Numbered from the stretch's first letter, positions 24,826-33,573 are shown. The stretch: 64,000 bases of DNA from Oscillatoria salina IIICB1 (GCF_020144665.1 NZ_JAAHBQ010000013.1:1-64000); one strand, 5' to 3'. The notes: generated by a model not told the origin, from the sequence alone. Made by a program: numbers and translations.

Positions 24826-25688
24826 AATATTCTTACTATCCCGGATGCAGCCTTCATACCACAGCGAAAGAGTTTGATATCTCCACAAAAGTCGTCATGG
24901 AAGAACTGGGAATTGAACTCAAAGAACTTGAAGATTGGTCTTGTTGTGGTGGTTCCGTAGCTGCTGGCGTTTCTCATGACGTAGGAATGGCAATGGCGGC
25001 GAGAAATGTCGCTTTAGCCCAAAAGCAAAATCTCGATCTTTTAGCCTCTTGTTCTGGTTGTTATAATAAGTCAGCTAGGGCAGCCAAGGCATTAGAAAAT
25101 GAAACGGAAAAAGACCGCATTAACACGATCCTTTCCAAGATGGGGATATCAGTTTCTGATTACAATATTAGAGTCAGAAATGTAGTCGATGTCTTAGTCA
25201 ATGATTTAGATATTTCCAGCCGCATCAAAAAGCCTTTAACAGGTTTAAAAGTTGCTTGTTATTATGGTTGTCTCTTGACTAGACCCGCAGATATTACAGG
25301 CTGGGATTCTCCTGTTATCCCGATGTCAATGGATAAATTAGCTCAAGCTTGTGGGGCTGAAGTGGTTGATTTTCGGTCAAAAACTAAATGCTGTGGCGGA
25401 CCAATTTTAGTCTCAAAACAAGAGGTTGCTTTTGAATTAACTAAAAAACTCTTAGATGAGGCAAAATCTCTGGATGCAGATTGCATTGTTTTGGCTTGTC
25501 CCTTGTGTGCAACTAACCTAGAACTAAGACAACCTGATATTGAGAAAAAGTACAATGTGTCTTACAATCTACCAGTTCTTTATATCACTGAAATCATCGG
25601 ATTAGCTTTAGGAATTAAACCCGGAAAACTGGGGATTAACAAACATATTGTCTCACCGAAATCTGTTTTAGCAAAACTGGGAATTTAA
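24822..25688 (+). CDS. hdrB2: HdrB-like CCG-domain protein 2 (sHdrB2-like)
   Basis: A 288-residue protein with both CCG motifs complete: Cys9, Cys41-42, Cys77 and Cys80, then Cys150 (or 146), Cys190-191, Cys226 and Cys229. It should carry two noncubane [4Fe-4S] clusters of the heterodisulfide-reductase type, the likely site of disulfide or persulfide chemistry. It is the last gene of the hdr operon and is followed by a perfect 24-bp palindrome. No lipoate-binding protein or lipoate ligase gene follows, unlike known sHdr loci. Confidence 0.9.
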   Translation: MKYSYYPGCSLHTTAKEFDISTKVVMEELGIELKELEDWSCCGGSVAAGVSHDVGMAMAARNVALAQKQNLDLLASCSGCYNKSARAAKALENETEKDRINTILSKMGISVSDYNIRVRNVVDVLVNDLDISSRIKKPLTGLKVACYYGCLLTRPADITGWDSPVIPMSMDKLAQACGAEVVDFRSKTKCCGGPILVSKQEVAFELTKKLLDEAKSLDADCIVLACPLCATNLELRQPDIEKKYNVSYNLPVLYITEIIGLALGIKPGKLGINKHIVSPKSVLAKLGI

Positions 25689-25753
25689 ATAATCTCTTTG
25701 ATCATCCTTTGTCACTCTCCAAGAATGAGAAAAGAGAGATAAATTTGCCTACC

Positions 25754-25777
25754 CAGCTTGAATTAATTCAAGCTGGA
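25754..25777 (+). terminator. Palindromic terminator after the hdr operon
   Basis: A perfect 24-bp palindrome with arms CCAGCTTGAATT / AATTCAAGCTGG lies 65 bp after the hdrB2 stop. No T run is adjacent. The convergent DUF2993 gene ends 60 bp further on. Confidence 0.6.
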
Positions 25778-25837
25778 AATTTAAACAGATTGTGATTTTC
25801 CTTGATATCTGTCGATTATAGCACGCGATCGATTAAT

Positions 25838-26575
25838 CTAATCAGGAAATTCTTCAACGTGAGCCTCTGCTTCTAAAGTCAATTTACCTTTTTGTAAGTT
25901 AAGTTGTTGCAAGCGTAGCTTCATTCCTTCTAATTCAAAGTTGCGTAAGTCAAGCAATTCGCTAGCACTATTTAATAACGCTTTTGTGAGTTCGGGGGAA
26001 GCTTTTTTCCCTTGGCTATATTCAACATTTTCTAGGGAGACTCGGTTTCCTCCTTCTGTTGTTTTCGGGACGGCGGTAAAAGCAACTTGTTTCGTTTCGC
26101 CTGTTTCCACAATTTGTGTTTCTGCACTCAGGGCAATTTTCTGGTTGTCGGGAATAGTAAAGTTAACTTTTTTCACATTGACTGGGGTTTGTTTGCCGTC
26201 TATTTTTACCTGCAAATTTTGCAATTTGTGCTTGATATATTGCGAATTAAAAGCACGTTCGATGTCTTTTTCAGTCAAGACAACATGAGCTTGAGCATCA
26301 GTAGGATGTTTTAATTCAATATCACCAAAAGTAGCTTTCAGTGGGTCGATGGCAATACTGTCAATATCTACGTCTAACTCTTCGGTACGGAGGTCTTTTT
26401 CCATGACCAAACCATCACCTTCAATCTCGACTGATTCTAATTCTCCTTGTACCAGTTTACCTGGGTCAGTACGGACATCAACTTCTAAGTTATCTGCTTC
26501 ATCGAGTTGGCTTTTTAAACCAACTTCTGCTGCTGTACTAATTGCTTGTTCGCCTAAATCTTGTTTCTCTTTCAT
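25838..26575 (-). CDS. DUF2993 (LmeA-like) protein, paralogue 2
   Basis: A 245-residue protein closely related to the copy at 9868: LGEQAISTAAEVGLKSQLDEADNLEVDVRTDPGKLVQGELESVEIEGDG, then LTEKDIERAFNSQYI. No signal peptide. The N-terminal amphipathic helix and beta-rich remainder suggest lipid binding, by analogy to LmeA. The next paralogue starts upstream on the same strand, 126 bp away. Function unknown. Confidence 0.85.
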   Translation of the reverse strand: MKEKQDLGEQAISTAAEVGLKSQLDEADNLEVDVRTDPGKLVQGELESVEIEGDGLVMEKDLRTEELDVDIDSIAIDPLKATFGDIELKHPTDAQAHVVLTEKDIERAFNSQYIKHKLQNLQVKIDGKQTPVNVKKVNFTIPDNQKIALSAETQIVETGETKQVAFTAVPKTTEGGNRVSLENVEYSQGKKASPELTKALLNSASELLDLRNFELEGMKLRLQQLNLQKGKLTLEAEAHVEEFPD

Positions 26576-26701
26576 AAGTTAATTACTTGTTTTTTTGCTA
26601 ATTTAATATCTTGTGGAGACAAACGCCTGTAACTGGTCTAGTATTGAGCCTAAAATATCGCTTTAGTTCAGCGAATCTATCTGACGAAATAAGGTAATTT
26701 T

Positions 26702-27442
26702 TCATTCGGGGAGCTGCTCTATATGAACTTGCGCCCAAAGGATTATTTTTTTTGTTGTTACTTCAATGCGATCTATATCTAAAGATAAGGTAGAGAGTCG
26801 CAAATGACGTAATTTTAATAACCGCTCTACTTGTTCTAAAATGGAAATAGTTGCTTCTAAAGGTAGGTCTTTACCTTGTTGAAAATCACCTTTCTGTAGA
26901 TAAATTTTTTGTTTTTTGTCAATACGCAGTAAGACAGAGAAAGCAACTGCTTTAGTTTGCTTTCCTATTTGAGCAGTTAACTCAGCTTTCAGTGTTAGTT
27001 TGTCATTTCCATGTAAGTAACATTCTCCTCGATTCCAAATTAAAGTAAGCGTATCCTGTTCTAAGGAAAAGTCTAACTGACGAATCAGCGATCGCAAATA
27101 GTCCGAGTTCAAAACACGATTGAGATCTGCTTCGGTTAAGGTAATTCTCGCTCTAGCATCAGCCGGATGGGTGAGTTCTACTTTCCCCAAAGCAATATTC
27201 AATAAATCGATCGCCACATGGTCAGTTTTCAGGAGAATTTCTTCTAAACGCAAATTCTGAGGTGTGATTAAACCCTCTCCGCGCATTTCTACCGAATCTA
27301 CTTTCCCTTGTACTAATTTCACGGGATTGCTGTCGATATCGATATCTACTTTCTCTGCTTCTTCTAATTGGCTTTTAACACCAATTTCTGCTGCCTTAGA
27401 AAGCGCTTCTTCTGGAAGTCCTCTATCTTTTGATTTGGACAC
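26702..27442 (-). CDS. DUF2993 (LmeA-like) protein, paralogue 3
   Basis: A 246-residue protein with a GTG start and a good GAGGAG site. It is more diverged than the other two copies but keeps EEALSKAAEIGVKSQLEEAEKVDIDIDSNPVKLVQGKVDSVEMRGEG and LTEADLNRVLNSDYL. It is probably the result of tandem duplication with paralogue 2. The 285-bp spacer upstream shows no clear element beyond A/T-rich promoter-like sequence. Confidence 0.82.
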   Translation of the reverse strand: MSKSKDRGLPEEALSKAAEIGVKSQLEEAEKVDIDIDSNPVKLVQGKVDSVEMRGEGLITPQNLRLEEILLKTDHVAIDLLNIALGKVELTHPADARARITLTEADLNRVLNSDYLRSLIRQLDFSLEQDTLTLIWNRGECYLHGNDKLTLKAELTAQIGKQTKAVAFSVLLRIDKKQKIYLQKGDFQQGKDLPLEATISILEQVERLLKLRHLRLSTLSLDIDRIEVTTKKIILWAQVHIEQLPE

Positions 27443-27727
27443 AAGGCAGTCTCCTCTCGCGTATTTTTCAATATTTAAATATTAGTTACTCACTTACTTT
27501 TTTTTATCTATCTTAAATTTTATTTCTGAATCTTCAACAAATTTTTTCTCAAAAGTCAATCTTCCCAAAGAATTAAATATTTAACTACATTAACAATCAA
27601 AAATAGCTGTCCTAGTGACTAGATGAGCCACAGGAAAACAAGCGATCGTCAAGCTAAAACGAGATTACTTGTCTTTCATAAAGTTGAATTATGCTATTTA
27701 ATAAAGTAATGTATCCAAATCTAACCT

Positions 27728-27997
27728 ATGAACCCACAAAAAAACGATCTAGCCATAGTTGAAGATTTAGTCATTGCCGTAAAACTGACCCATCCTGGTG
27801 AGGTAGAAATTGTTGAAGCATCGGCAGCAGTAGATTTAGCAGAATTCGATCTCACACCAGAGGAACTAAAAAAACTGAAGGCGATCTTTCAAAAATTGAA
27901 CAACAGGCTTTATGAGTCACTGCAAAAAACTTGTCCCGCAGTTTCAGTTATTTCTGAAATCAGGAATAATTCTGATTCTTGGTTAAGTGAAACTTAG
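27728..27997 (+). CDS. Hypothetical protein, 89 aa
   Basis: A small acidic protein (MNPQKNDLAIVEDLVIAVKLTHPGEVEIVEASAA) with a helical middle LTPEELKKLKAIFQKLNNRLYESL. No signal peptide or membrane segment. It stands alone and is followed by a strong hairpin. I do not recognise the family. Confidence 0.6.
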   Translation: MNPQKNDLAIVEDLVIAVKLTHPGEVEIVEASAAVDLAEFDLTPEELKKLKAIFQKLNNRLYESLQKTCPAVSVISEIRNNSDSWLSET

Positions 27998-28082
27998 TTC
28001 AATTTTCCTGGAAAAACTTGGGAAATCACTTCAATTTCACCTGAAACAAAAAAGATATTTTCAGTCAAAATTCCTGAAGATA

Positions 28083-28116
28083 GAGCAATCCTTTCATACT
28101 AGCGAAAGGATTGCTC
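28083..28116. terminator. Bidirectional hairpin between convergent genes
   Basis: Perfect 13-bp arms GAGCAATCCTTTC / GAAAGGATTGCTC with an 8-nt loop lie between the 89-aa gene and the peptidoglycan-binding-domain gene, which end towards each other. Confidence 0.75.
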
Positions 28117-28176
28117 GCTTATCCTAAATAATCAAGAAAATCAGCTTAGATAAATGTTTAAGGTAGTTGCTTGTAA

Positions 28177-28692
28177 CTATCGATCTCCTAGTTCATTACC
28201 ATAAGCATCTTCCGCATCAAAAACACCTGGTTCGTTATTCAGCAAACTTTCTTCTTCGTCAAAAACATTAGGTTCGTCTTCGAGAAAGTTATCATTTTGA
28301 TTGTTGAAATTATTTGGTTGTGTCAAGTTTTGTTCGGATGGACTAGCCGCCATTACAGCCCAGGTATCGTCGCCAATTCTACCATCTACTAACAAATCAT
28401 TATCGTCCTGAAATTCTCTAACAGCATTTTCAGTCATTGAACCATAAATACTGTCAATTGGACCATCATAATATCCTTGTGCTGCTAAAAACAATTGAGC
28501 ATCTCTAACCGCAACTCCTCGATCGCCTCTAGTTAATAATGGCGCAGATTGAGTGGTATATTCAAATTCTTGAATGTCACCATCAGCAGTTACAGCTTTG
28601 GCTGGGGTACTACCTAATAAAACCGGAGCTACAGATAGTAAAGAAGCAGCACCGAGAGTAAGTCCGGATTGAATAATCTTTTTAATAGCCAT
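28177..28692 (-). CDS. Secreted peptidoglycan-binding-domain protein
   Basis: A 171-residue protein from the ATG at 28692 (AGGAGA site); a TTG ten codons upstream is less likely. A signal peptide is present (QSGLTLGAASLLSVAPVLLG, cleavage near AKA). One PGBD1-type domain follows: LLTRGDRGVAVRDAQLFLAAQGYYDGP, IYGSMTENAVREFQDDNDLLVDGRIGDDTW. The C-terminal 55 residues are acidic and Asn-rich. It probably binds the cell wall. The 348-bp spacer upstream, to 29040, holds only the terminator of the HMA operon. Confidence 0.82.
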   Translation of the reverse strand: MAIKKIIQSGLTLGAASLLSVAPVLLGSTPAKAVTADGDIQEFEYTTQSAPLLTRGDRGVAVRDAQLFLAAQGYYDGPIDSIYGSMTENAVREFQDDNDLLVDGRIGDDTWAVMAASPSEQNLTQPNNFNNQNDNFLEDEPNVFDEEESLLNNEPGVFDAEDAYGNELGDR

Positions 28693-28996
28693 AAAAATAT
28701 TTTCTCCTAAATTTAACTGCAAAGATTTTTTCAGCTTACCTTCAGTTTATCTTCGGATCGTTAAGTGTCGCATCAGGCATAAGTTTGACTTGTTACTAAT
28801 CGGAAATTAAACCTTGAGAAAGGTTAAAAAGATTTTGTCAAGTAACTAAAGGTAGAAAAAGTTAAAAAACTAAGTTGAGCAGTCAGCGATCGCTACTGTG
28901 AAGCTAAAATGTAATTCTTAAGAAAGAAGACATAAAATGAGCTGAATAGATCTTGAATAATTTGATTGTTAGCATGGGATGAAATTATTCCTGAAA

Positions 28997-29032
28997 AATC
29001 CCTAATCTCAGCCGTTAGATAGATTAGGGATT
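28997..29032 (-). terminator. Rho-independent terminator of the HMA/P-ATPase cluster
   Basis: Perfect 12-bp arms AATCCCTAATCT / AGATTAGGGATT with a 12-nt loop are followed on the minus strand by a short T run (five T in a row including the stem end). It begins 8 bp after the stop of the last HMA2 gene. Confidence 0.8.
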
Positions 29033-29040
29033 GGGTTAAT

Positions 29041-29601
29041 TTACTCTTCTTTTGGTTCGCTGGTATAATGCAGTTTGAGGAAGCTATCAAAGGCGTACCA
29101 AGCGAACACGTACCAGGGAATTATTTCTAGCTGTACTCCTTTCGTTATCAATTGCCGCACCGCTAAAATACTAAATGTCAAAGGAACGAAAAAGCGTAAG
29201 TCGGCAATTCCATTGGTTGTGTATTTAACTTCACGGTTAAAGTTAGTAACTGAATCAACGATCGCGGCGGCGGCTTGAGATTTACCTTTTGTTACTTGTC
29301 GCTCGAAAGTAATGTTTAAATCTGCTAAAATTTGGCAAAGATCTGTAAAATTTAAGCGATCGCGTGCGTAAAATATGGTAATACTGCCACTAGCAAGATT
29401 TGTCCGCACTCGATAAATTTCTAGTATTTCTTTGAGTGTGGCAGCAATGCGTTCGATCTGTTCGGGTTGGCGTGTCCCTAGAAGTCGAAAGCGAAGTCTA
29501 CCGGGAGTTTGACTCACGATACGAGCAGGTATGGTTGCCAATTCTGGGTCAATTTCCTTAGCGATCGCTGATGTCATTTTACCGTTATTTGTGACTACCA
29601 T
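29041..29601 (-). CDS. HMA2-domain membrane-associated protein
   Basis: A 186-residue protein. The HMA2 (heavy-metal-associated-like) domain spans about 20-95: PARIVSQTPGRLRFRLLGTRQ and TNLASGSITIFYARDRLNFTDLCQIL. It lacks the CxxC metal site of true HMA domains. Two hydrophobic stretches at the C-terminus (LRFFVPLTFSILAVRQL, IIPWYVFAWYAFDSFL) suggest membrane attachment. It is the last gene of a minus-strand cluster with DUF5132, a P-type ATPase and a second HMA2 protein. Role inferred: accessory to the ATPase. Confidence 0.8.
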   Translation of the reverse strand: MVVTNNGKMTSAIAKEIDPELATIPARIVSQTPGRLRFRLLGTRQPEQIERIAATLKEILEIYRVRTNLASGSITIFYARDRLNFTDLCQILADLNITFERQVTKGKSQAAAAIVDSVTNFNREVKYTTNGIADLRFFVPLTFSILAVRQLITKGVQLEIIPWYVFAWYAFDSFLKLHYTSEPKEE

Positions 29602-29663
29602 CTCGGAGATCTCCTCATCTGCGATCCGGATGAATATTAATTTTAGACAATAATTTTAAGTTG

Positions 29664-29687
29664 AGGGTGCGCTCGATTACGCACCCT
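29664..29687. repeat. Hairpin, GGGTGCG-type palindromic repeat
   Basis: Perfect 8-bp arms AGGGTGCG / CGCACCCT with loop CTCGATTA lie in the 118-bp gap between the DUF5132 and HMA2 genes. Related palindromes are at 4544 and 16029. Confidence 0.65.
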
Positions 29688-29719
29688 ACTTGAGCGTCAC
29701 TGGAGTCTATCCTACTCTC

Positions 29720-30001
29720 CTAACCCATTTCTGAGTTACCTTGAGCAGCTTCGATCGCTTTTTGCGATCGCTTTTCGGCAAGTTCAGCTTTGGCTTCTGC
29801 GACCATGTCTTCAAAGGCTTCGCTACCTTCGGCAATAATTCCTTTACCTTTCTCATAGACGACAATGCCGCCTTTGATAACTGCTTTGGTTACAGGTTTC
29901 AGCGCGGGAATTACGAATGGTGCAAGCACAACTGCACCGATACCTGCGGCAATACCGGGCGCTCCGAGGTCTTCAAATAAGTCTTCAACTTTAAGTCCCA
30001 T
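29720..30001 (-). CDS. DUF5132-like small membrane protein
   Basis: A 93-residue protein. The Gly/Ala-rich hydrophobic part (GAPGIAAGIGAVVLAPFVIPALKPV, about 13-37) is followed by a charged helix (AEGSEAFEDMVAEAKAELAEKR). It fits DUF5132, a small family found next to HMA2 and P-type ATPase genes. It lies between the ATPase and the terminal HMA2 gene on the same strand. Possible small regulatory or assembly subunit; function unknown. Confidence 0.75.
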   Translation of the reverse strand: MGLKVEDLFEDLGAPGIAAGIGAVVLAPFVIPALKPVTKAVIKGGIVVYEKGKGIIAEGSEAFEDMVAEAKAELAEKRSQKAIEAAQGNSEMG

Positions 30002-30050
30002 AATTGGTACCTCCTTTACTACAATTTAACCAAATCTTAAGTAGGGATTG

Positions 30051-30090
30051 GGTTCAGTTATCAGTTAACAGTTACCAGCGAACAGTCCCC
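30051..30090. repeat. Heptamer-type short repeats (CAGTTATC / CAGTTAAC)
   Basis: Several successive degenerate copies (CAGTTATCAGTTAACAGTTA, then CCAGCGAACAGTCCCC) sit in the 95-bp gap between the ATPase and DUF5132 genes. The same family occurs at 5610-5625, 7750-7800, 41730-41745 and 45903-45940. Confidence 0.7.
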
Positions 30091-30096
30091 AATCGC

Positions 30097-32343
30097 CTAA
30101 ACTTCTGCTTGAACCTTGCGAGGTTGCAAAACTGGTCGCAGTCCGTTGAGTCCGGCAACAACGCTAGAACCGTTGTTGATGGCGGTTGCAGCCATTGGGT
30201 TGAGTCCGACAGTCGAGGCTAAGATAAAGCCGACTAAGTTGGGAACAGCGACAATGCTGGTATTTTGATGAATGATTTGCTTGGCGCTACGGGCGATCGC
30301 GATCGCTTCGACTAAGCCGTGCAAGTCGTTATTCATCAAGACAACATCGGCGGTTTCGCGAGCGACGTCGGAACCATCTCGAAATGAGATAGATGCGTCT
30401 GCGTAAGCTAGGGCTGCCGAATCGTTCAATCCGTCGCCGACAAAAGCGACTGTTTTGCCTTCTTCATGCAACTTTTGGACGATTTCCGCTTTTTGTTCGG
30501 GGAAAGCTTCAGCATGAGTATTACTCGGCTTAATTTCGAGTTTTTTGGCGATCGCGGCTGCTCTGGAGGCGCAGTCTCCGGTTAACATCTGGATTTCTGC
30601 GCCAATTTCTGTCCGCAAGGCGTTCACAATCTCGAGACTTTCGGGACGCAGGGGATCGTCGTACTGAATTACGCCTTGGAGTTTGCCATCGCTGGCGACG
30701 TAAATCGCGGAAACTGATTTGCTGTCAAAATCAGGATAGCGATCGCCTAGCTCTTCTAAACTTACTCCTTCTTGAATCAGGAAGCGTTGGCTACCCACAA
30801 GCACGATTTCGCCGTTGATTTCTGCTTCGATACCTAAACCGACGTGATAGTGCCATTCGCCGCGAGGCAAGATTTCCAGTTCTTCTGTTTGGGCTTGGCG
30901 AGCGATCGCTTCTGCCACTGGGTGAGTAATTCTTTGTTCCGCAGCCGCAGCGATTTGCAACACTTCTCGGGCGCTGCGATCGCTGGTTGTTTTAATTTCG
31001 ACGACGGAAACTCGTCCGAGGGTTAAAGTTCCGGTTTTATCGAAAACAATTGTCTCGATTTCCGCCAATTTTTCCAATGCTCGTCCGCTACGAATCAAAA
31101 TTCCGTGTCGGGCGGCGTAAGTCAATGCTGCTAATACTGTTGTTGGTACGGAGACGCGAATGCCAGTGGCAAAGTCTAAGGTTAACACTGAAGCTGCTCT
31201 CGCTGGGCTACCTGTGGCAGCAAAAACGATGCTTCCTAACAACAGCGTGGGCAAGACTGCGCGATCGGCAATCTTGGCGGCATAATTTTCAATGCGGGTA
31301 TCGTGGACGGGTGCGTCTTGAATTAACTGCACTGTCCGTCCCGCGCGAGTTTCTGCTCCGGTGCGTTCGGTGAGGACGTAAATTTGTCCTTCTCTGACTA
31401 AGGTTGTCGCATAAACTGCTTGACCTTGGTTTCGCACTACTGGCATTGATTCGCCTGTGAGTTTTTGCTCGTCGATTAAGGCTGTACCGCGCAGGATCGT
31501 ACCGTCAATGGGTATTTGTTCCCCTGGATAGACGATAACTATATCTCCGGGCTGTACTTCTTCTAAGGGAATTTCTTCTTTGCCGCCGTTGCGTTCTACC
31601 CAAACAAATTGAGCCAGAGAACTCAACAAATCTTGGGTTTGATTTTCTGAAGAACGAGCAGTTAAGTCGCGAATTGATTCTCCGAGTTGGATTAGTGCCA
31701 GCATACTCGAAGAGGTGATTAAATGCCCTTGAATTGTGGTAATTGTTAGGGCGCTGAGGTCGAGAAAATCGACGTTTAAACGCCGTTCGCGGAAAATACC
31801 TTCGAGGGCGCGTCCTACCACTGGTAAAGCGGCGATCGCGATCGTTCCTCGGATAATTATTTGGGGTATTCCTAGCCCAAAGGGACCGCTTAGCAATGAT
31901 AGTGTTGTAGCTAAAACGGGCAGTTGCAGTGCTAAACCACAGATTTTCCGATCCGATTGTTCCCTTGACTTGACTGTTACTCGAAGTGGTATATTATCGA
32001 TACCAGCGAGTTGAATTAAATCGATTAAACGGCTGCGAACTTTACTCGGCTGGGCATCGTCGGGATAATAAACGATGACGCAGCGAGCCGGATAGTTAAA
32101 TCTTACTTTGCTAAAGTTTTTGTCCGATCCGATTAATCCTTGGAGTCGTTGAACGTATTGGCGATCGCTGAAAATTCTTTCTATCCGACAGCGTATTCGT
32201 CCTAAAACTTCATGGACAATTGTATAAGTAATTTCTGAACCGTTTGCTGCTTGATTGTTTTTGCGAGCAACTGGTGCTTTTGACCCATTCTTTTCTCCCT
32301 TTACGAGAGTGAGGGTTTGCGGGTGTTCTACCAGTTGTACCAT
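30097..32343 (-). CDS. P1B-like P-type ATPase lacking a CPx motif
   Basis: A 748-residue ATPase. The N-terminal HMA2-like domain (about 38-125) has no CxxC. The actuator loop has TGES (296-299), the phosphorylation site is DKTGTL (435-440), the nucleotide domain has the HP motif in ITHPVAEAI, and the hinge is VAFVGDGLNDSAAL. The conserved membrane helix that normally carries CPC/SPC/TPC reads DFATGIRVSVPTTV (390-403), with no Cys-Pro pair, so metal selectivity is unclear and the substrate may not be a soft metal. It is encoded with two HMA2 proteins and DUF5132. Inner or thylakoid membrane. Confidence 0.9.
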   Translation of the reverse strand: MVQLVEHPQTLTLVKGEKNGSKAPVARKNNQAANGSEITYTIVHEVLGRIRCRIERIFSDRQYVQRLQGLIGSDKNFSKVRFNYPARCVIVYYPDDAQPSKVRSRLIDLIQLAGIDNIPLRVTVKSREQSDRKICGLALQLPVLATTLSLLSGPFGLGIPQIIIRGTIAIAALPVVGRALEGIFRERRLNVDFLDLSALTITTIQGHLITSSSMLALIQLGESIRDLTARSSENQTQDLLSSLAQFVWVERNGGKEEIPLEEVQPGDIVIVYPGEQIPIDGTILRGTALIDEQKLTGESMPVVRNQGQAVYATTLVREGQIYVLTERTGAETRAGRTVQLIQDAPVHDTRIENYAAKIADRAVLPTLLLGSIVFAATGSPARAASVLTLDFATGIRVSVPTTVLAALTYAARHGILIRSGRALEKLAEIETIVFDKTGTLTLGRVSVVEIKTTSDRSAREVLQIAAAAEQRITHPVAEAIARQAQTEELEILPRGEWHYHVGLGIEAEINGEIVLVGSQRFLIQEGVSLEELGDRYPDFDSKSVSAIYVASDGKLQGVIQYDDPLRPESLEIVNALRTEIGAEIQMLTGDCASRAAAIAKKLEIKPSNTHAEAFPEQKAEIVQKLHEEGKTVAFVGDGLNDSAALAYADASISFRDGSDVARETADVVLMNNDLHGLVEAIAIARSAKQIIHQNTSIVAVPNLVGFILASTVGLNPMAATAINNGSSVVAGLNGLRPVLQPRKVQAEV

Positions 32344-32377
32344 TTCACCCCCCTTGTTTTGATTAACAATTTGTTGG

Positions 32378-33565
32378 TTAGGCTTCGGCTTTCTGTACGG
32401 GCAGGTTTGCCATTAAGTTCAACATTGCCGCTAGCATTGCGTTACGAAAGCGCGACCAACAACTAGCTTTTTCAGTTTTTGGTTGCTGGCTGGTTTGTGC
32501 TTCTGTTTCTGCAACTACTTCTGCTTGATTATTTGGTTGTTGAATTGCTTTTGCTTCTGTTTCCTTCGTTGTTTCTAGTTTTGGCGATCGCGGCAATTCT
32601 AATTCTTGGTTTTCTGCTAATTCAGTTGCTGGTAAATCTACCTTGGGCGGTAATTGTTCTTCGGCAACTGGAGCATTTTTTTCTTGATTCAGCTTCTTGG
32701 TAGATCCCACAGCTACTAACTCTTGGCTATCCGTTAGTTTACCGTTCGTTTTCCCATTTTTGTCGGGGCGAAATTGTTCCATTCCTAGCTCGCTAGCTGC
32801 TTGAATCAAACTAGCTAGATAGGATTCCATTTCGTCTTGGTCTACCCGATTTGCTGAATAATCAACGATTACCGATGCAGTATCGCTACTAATCCGAATA
32901 TTGATAATTCTGTTATCGGCTACCGCTAATCTTTCCAGTCTTTTCGCATAGTCGGCATTTTTAGCAACTTCGGGAATTAGTACGCGAATGCGTCCGGGAA
33001 CTGCGTGCAGAATGCGATAAACTGCTGCTTGTTTTTCCACATTTTCGGTGGTTAATTCTTCATCAGGAGAAGATTTTTTTTCTCTCGCAATTCCTGGTAT
33101 TCCTAGATCTAATTGCTCCCAAACTTCGCGAATTAAACTCGTACTAATTAGATATACGGGTAAAGCAGTCCAACCGTAAAACCCCAGCGATCGCGTCAGC
33201 AATATTCCGCCGATTGAAGGTACAAACGACTGAAGTCGAGTTGCAGCTTCAGCTACAGCATTGGCTTGTCTGGTTGCTCTTTTTTCTGCTTCAGACAGTG
33301 CTTTTATTTCCCCTATTCCACTCTCACCAAGCACTGCTAAAATTTGCGTTTGCTTAATAATATTTGGCTCAAACTTCACAACCAAACTACCTGTTTGCTG
33401 GTTGGGACGAATTTCACGCACACCATTCTTTTGTCGTAACTTCTGCGCTACTACTTCAAGTTTTCCTTGAGCGTTTTTATCTGTAGCCCGAAGTCGCATA
33501 CGACCACCAACAGCAGATACTACCTCAAACCCGCAGCGATCGCGGGGTACCCTGACTTTGGTCAT
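32378..33565 (-). CDS. Double HMA2-domain protein
   Basis: A 395-residue protein with two HMA2-like domains: about 10-85 (FEVVSAVGGRMRLRATDKN) and about 180-265 (YRILHAVPGRIRVLIPEVAK). Neither has a CxxC motif. A hydrophobic stretch separates them (SIGGILLTRSLGFYGWTALPVYLIS). A Gln/Glu/Thr-rich linker (270-360) and a hydrophobic C-terminus follow. It is the first gene of the ATPase cluster, 34 bp from the ATPase. Its ATG lies 8 bp from a Pho-box-like triple repeat. Likely accessory or regulatory partner of the ATPase. Confidence 0.8.
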   Translation of the reverse strand: MTKVRVPRDRCGFEVVSAVGGRMRLRATDKNAQGKLEVVAQKLRQKNGVREIRPNQQTGSLVVKFEPNIIKQTQILAVLGESGIGEIKALSEAEKRATRQANAVAEAATRLQSFVPSIGGILLTRSLGFYGWTALPVYLISTSLIREVWEQLDLGIPGIAREKKSSPDEELTTENVEKQAAVYRILHAVPGRIRVLIPEVAKNADYAKRLERLAVADNRIINIRISSDTASVIVDYSANRVDQDEMESYLASLIQAASELGMEQFRPDKNGKTNGKLTDSQELVAVGSTKKLNQEKNAPVAEEQLPPKVDLPATELAENQELELPRSPKLETTKETEAKAIQQPNNQAEVVAETEAQTSQQPKTEKASCWSRFRNAMLAAMLNLMANLPVQKAEA

Positions 33566-33573
33566 TGATAATA

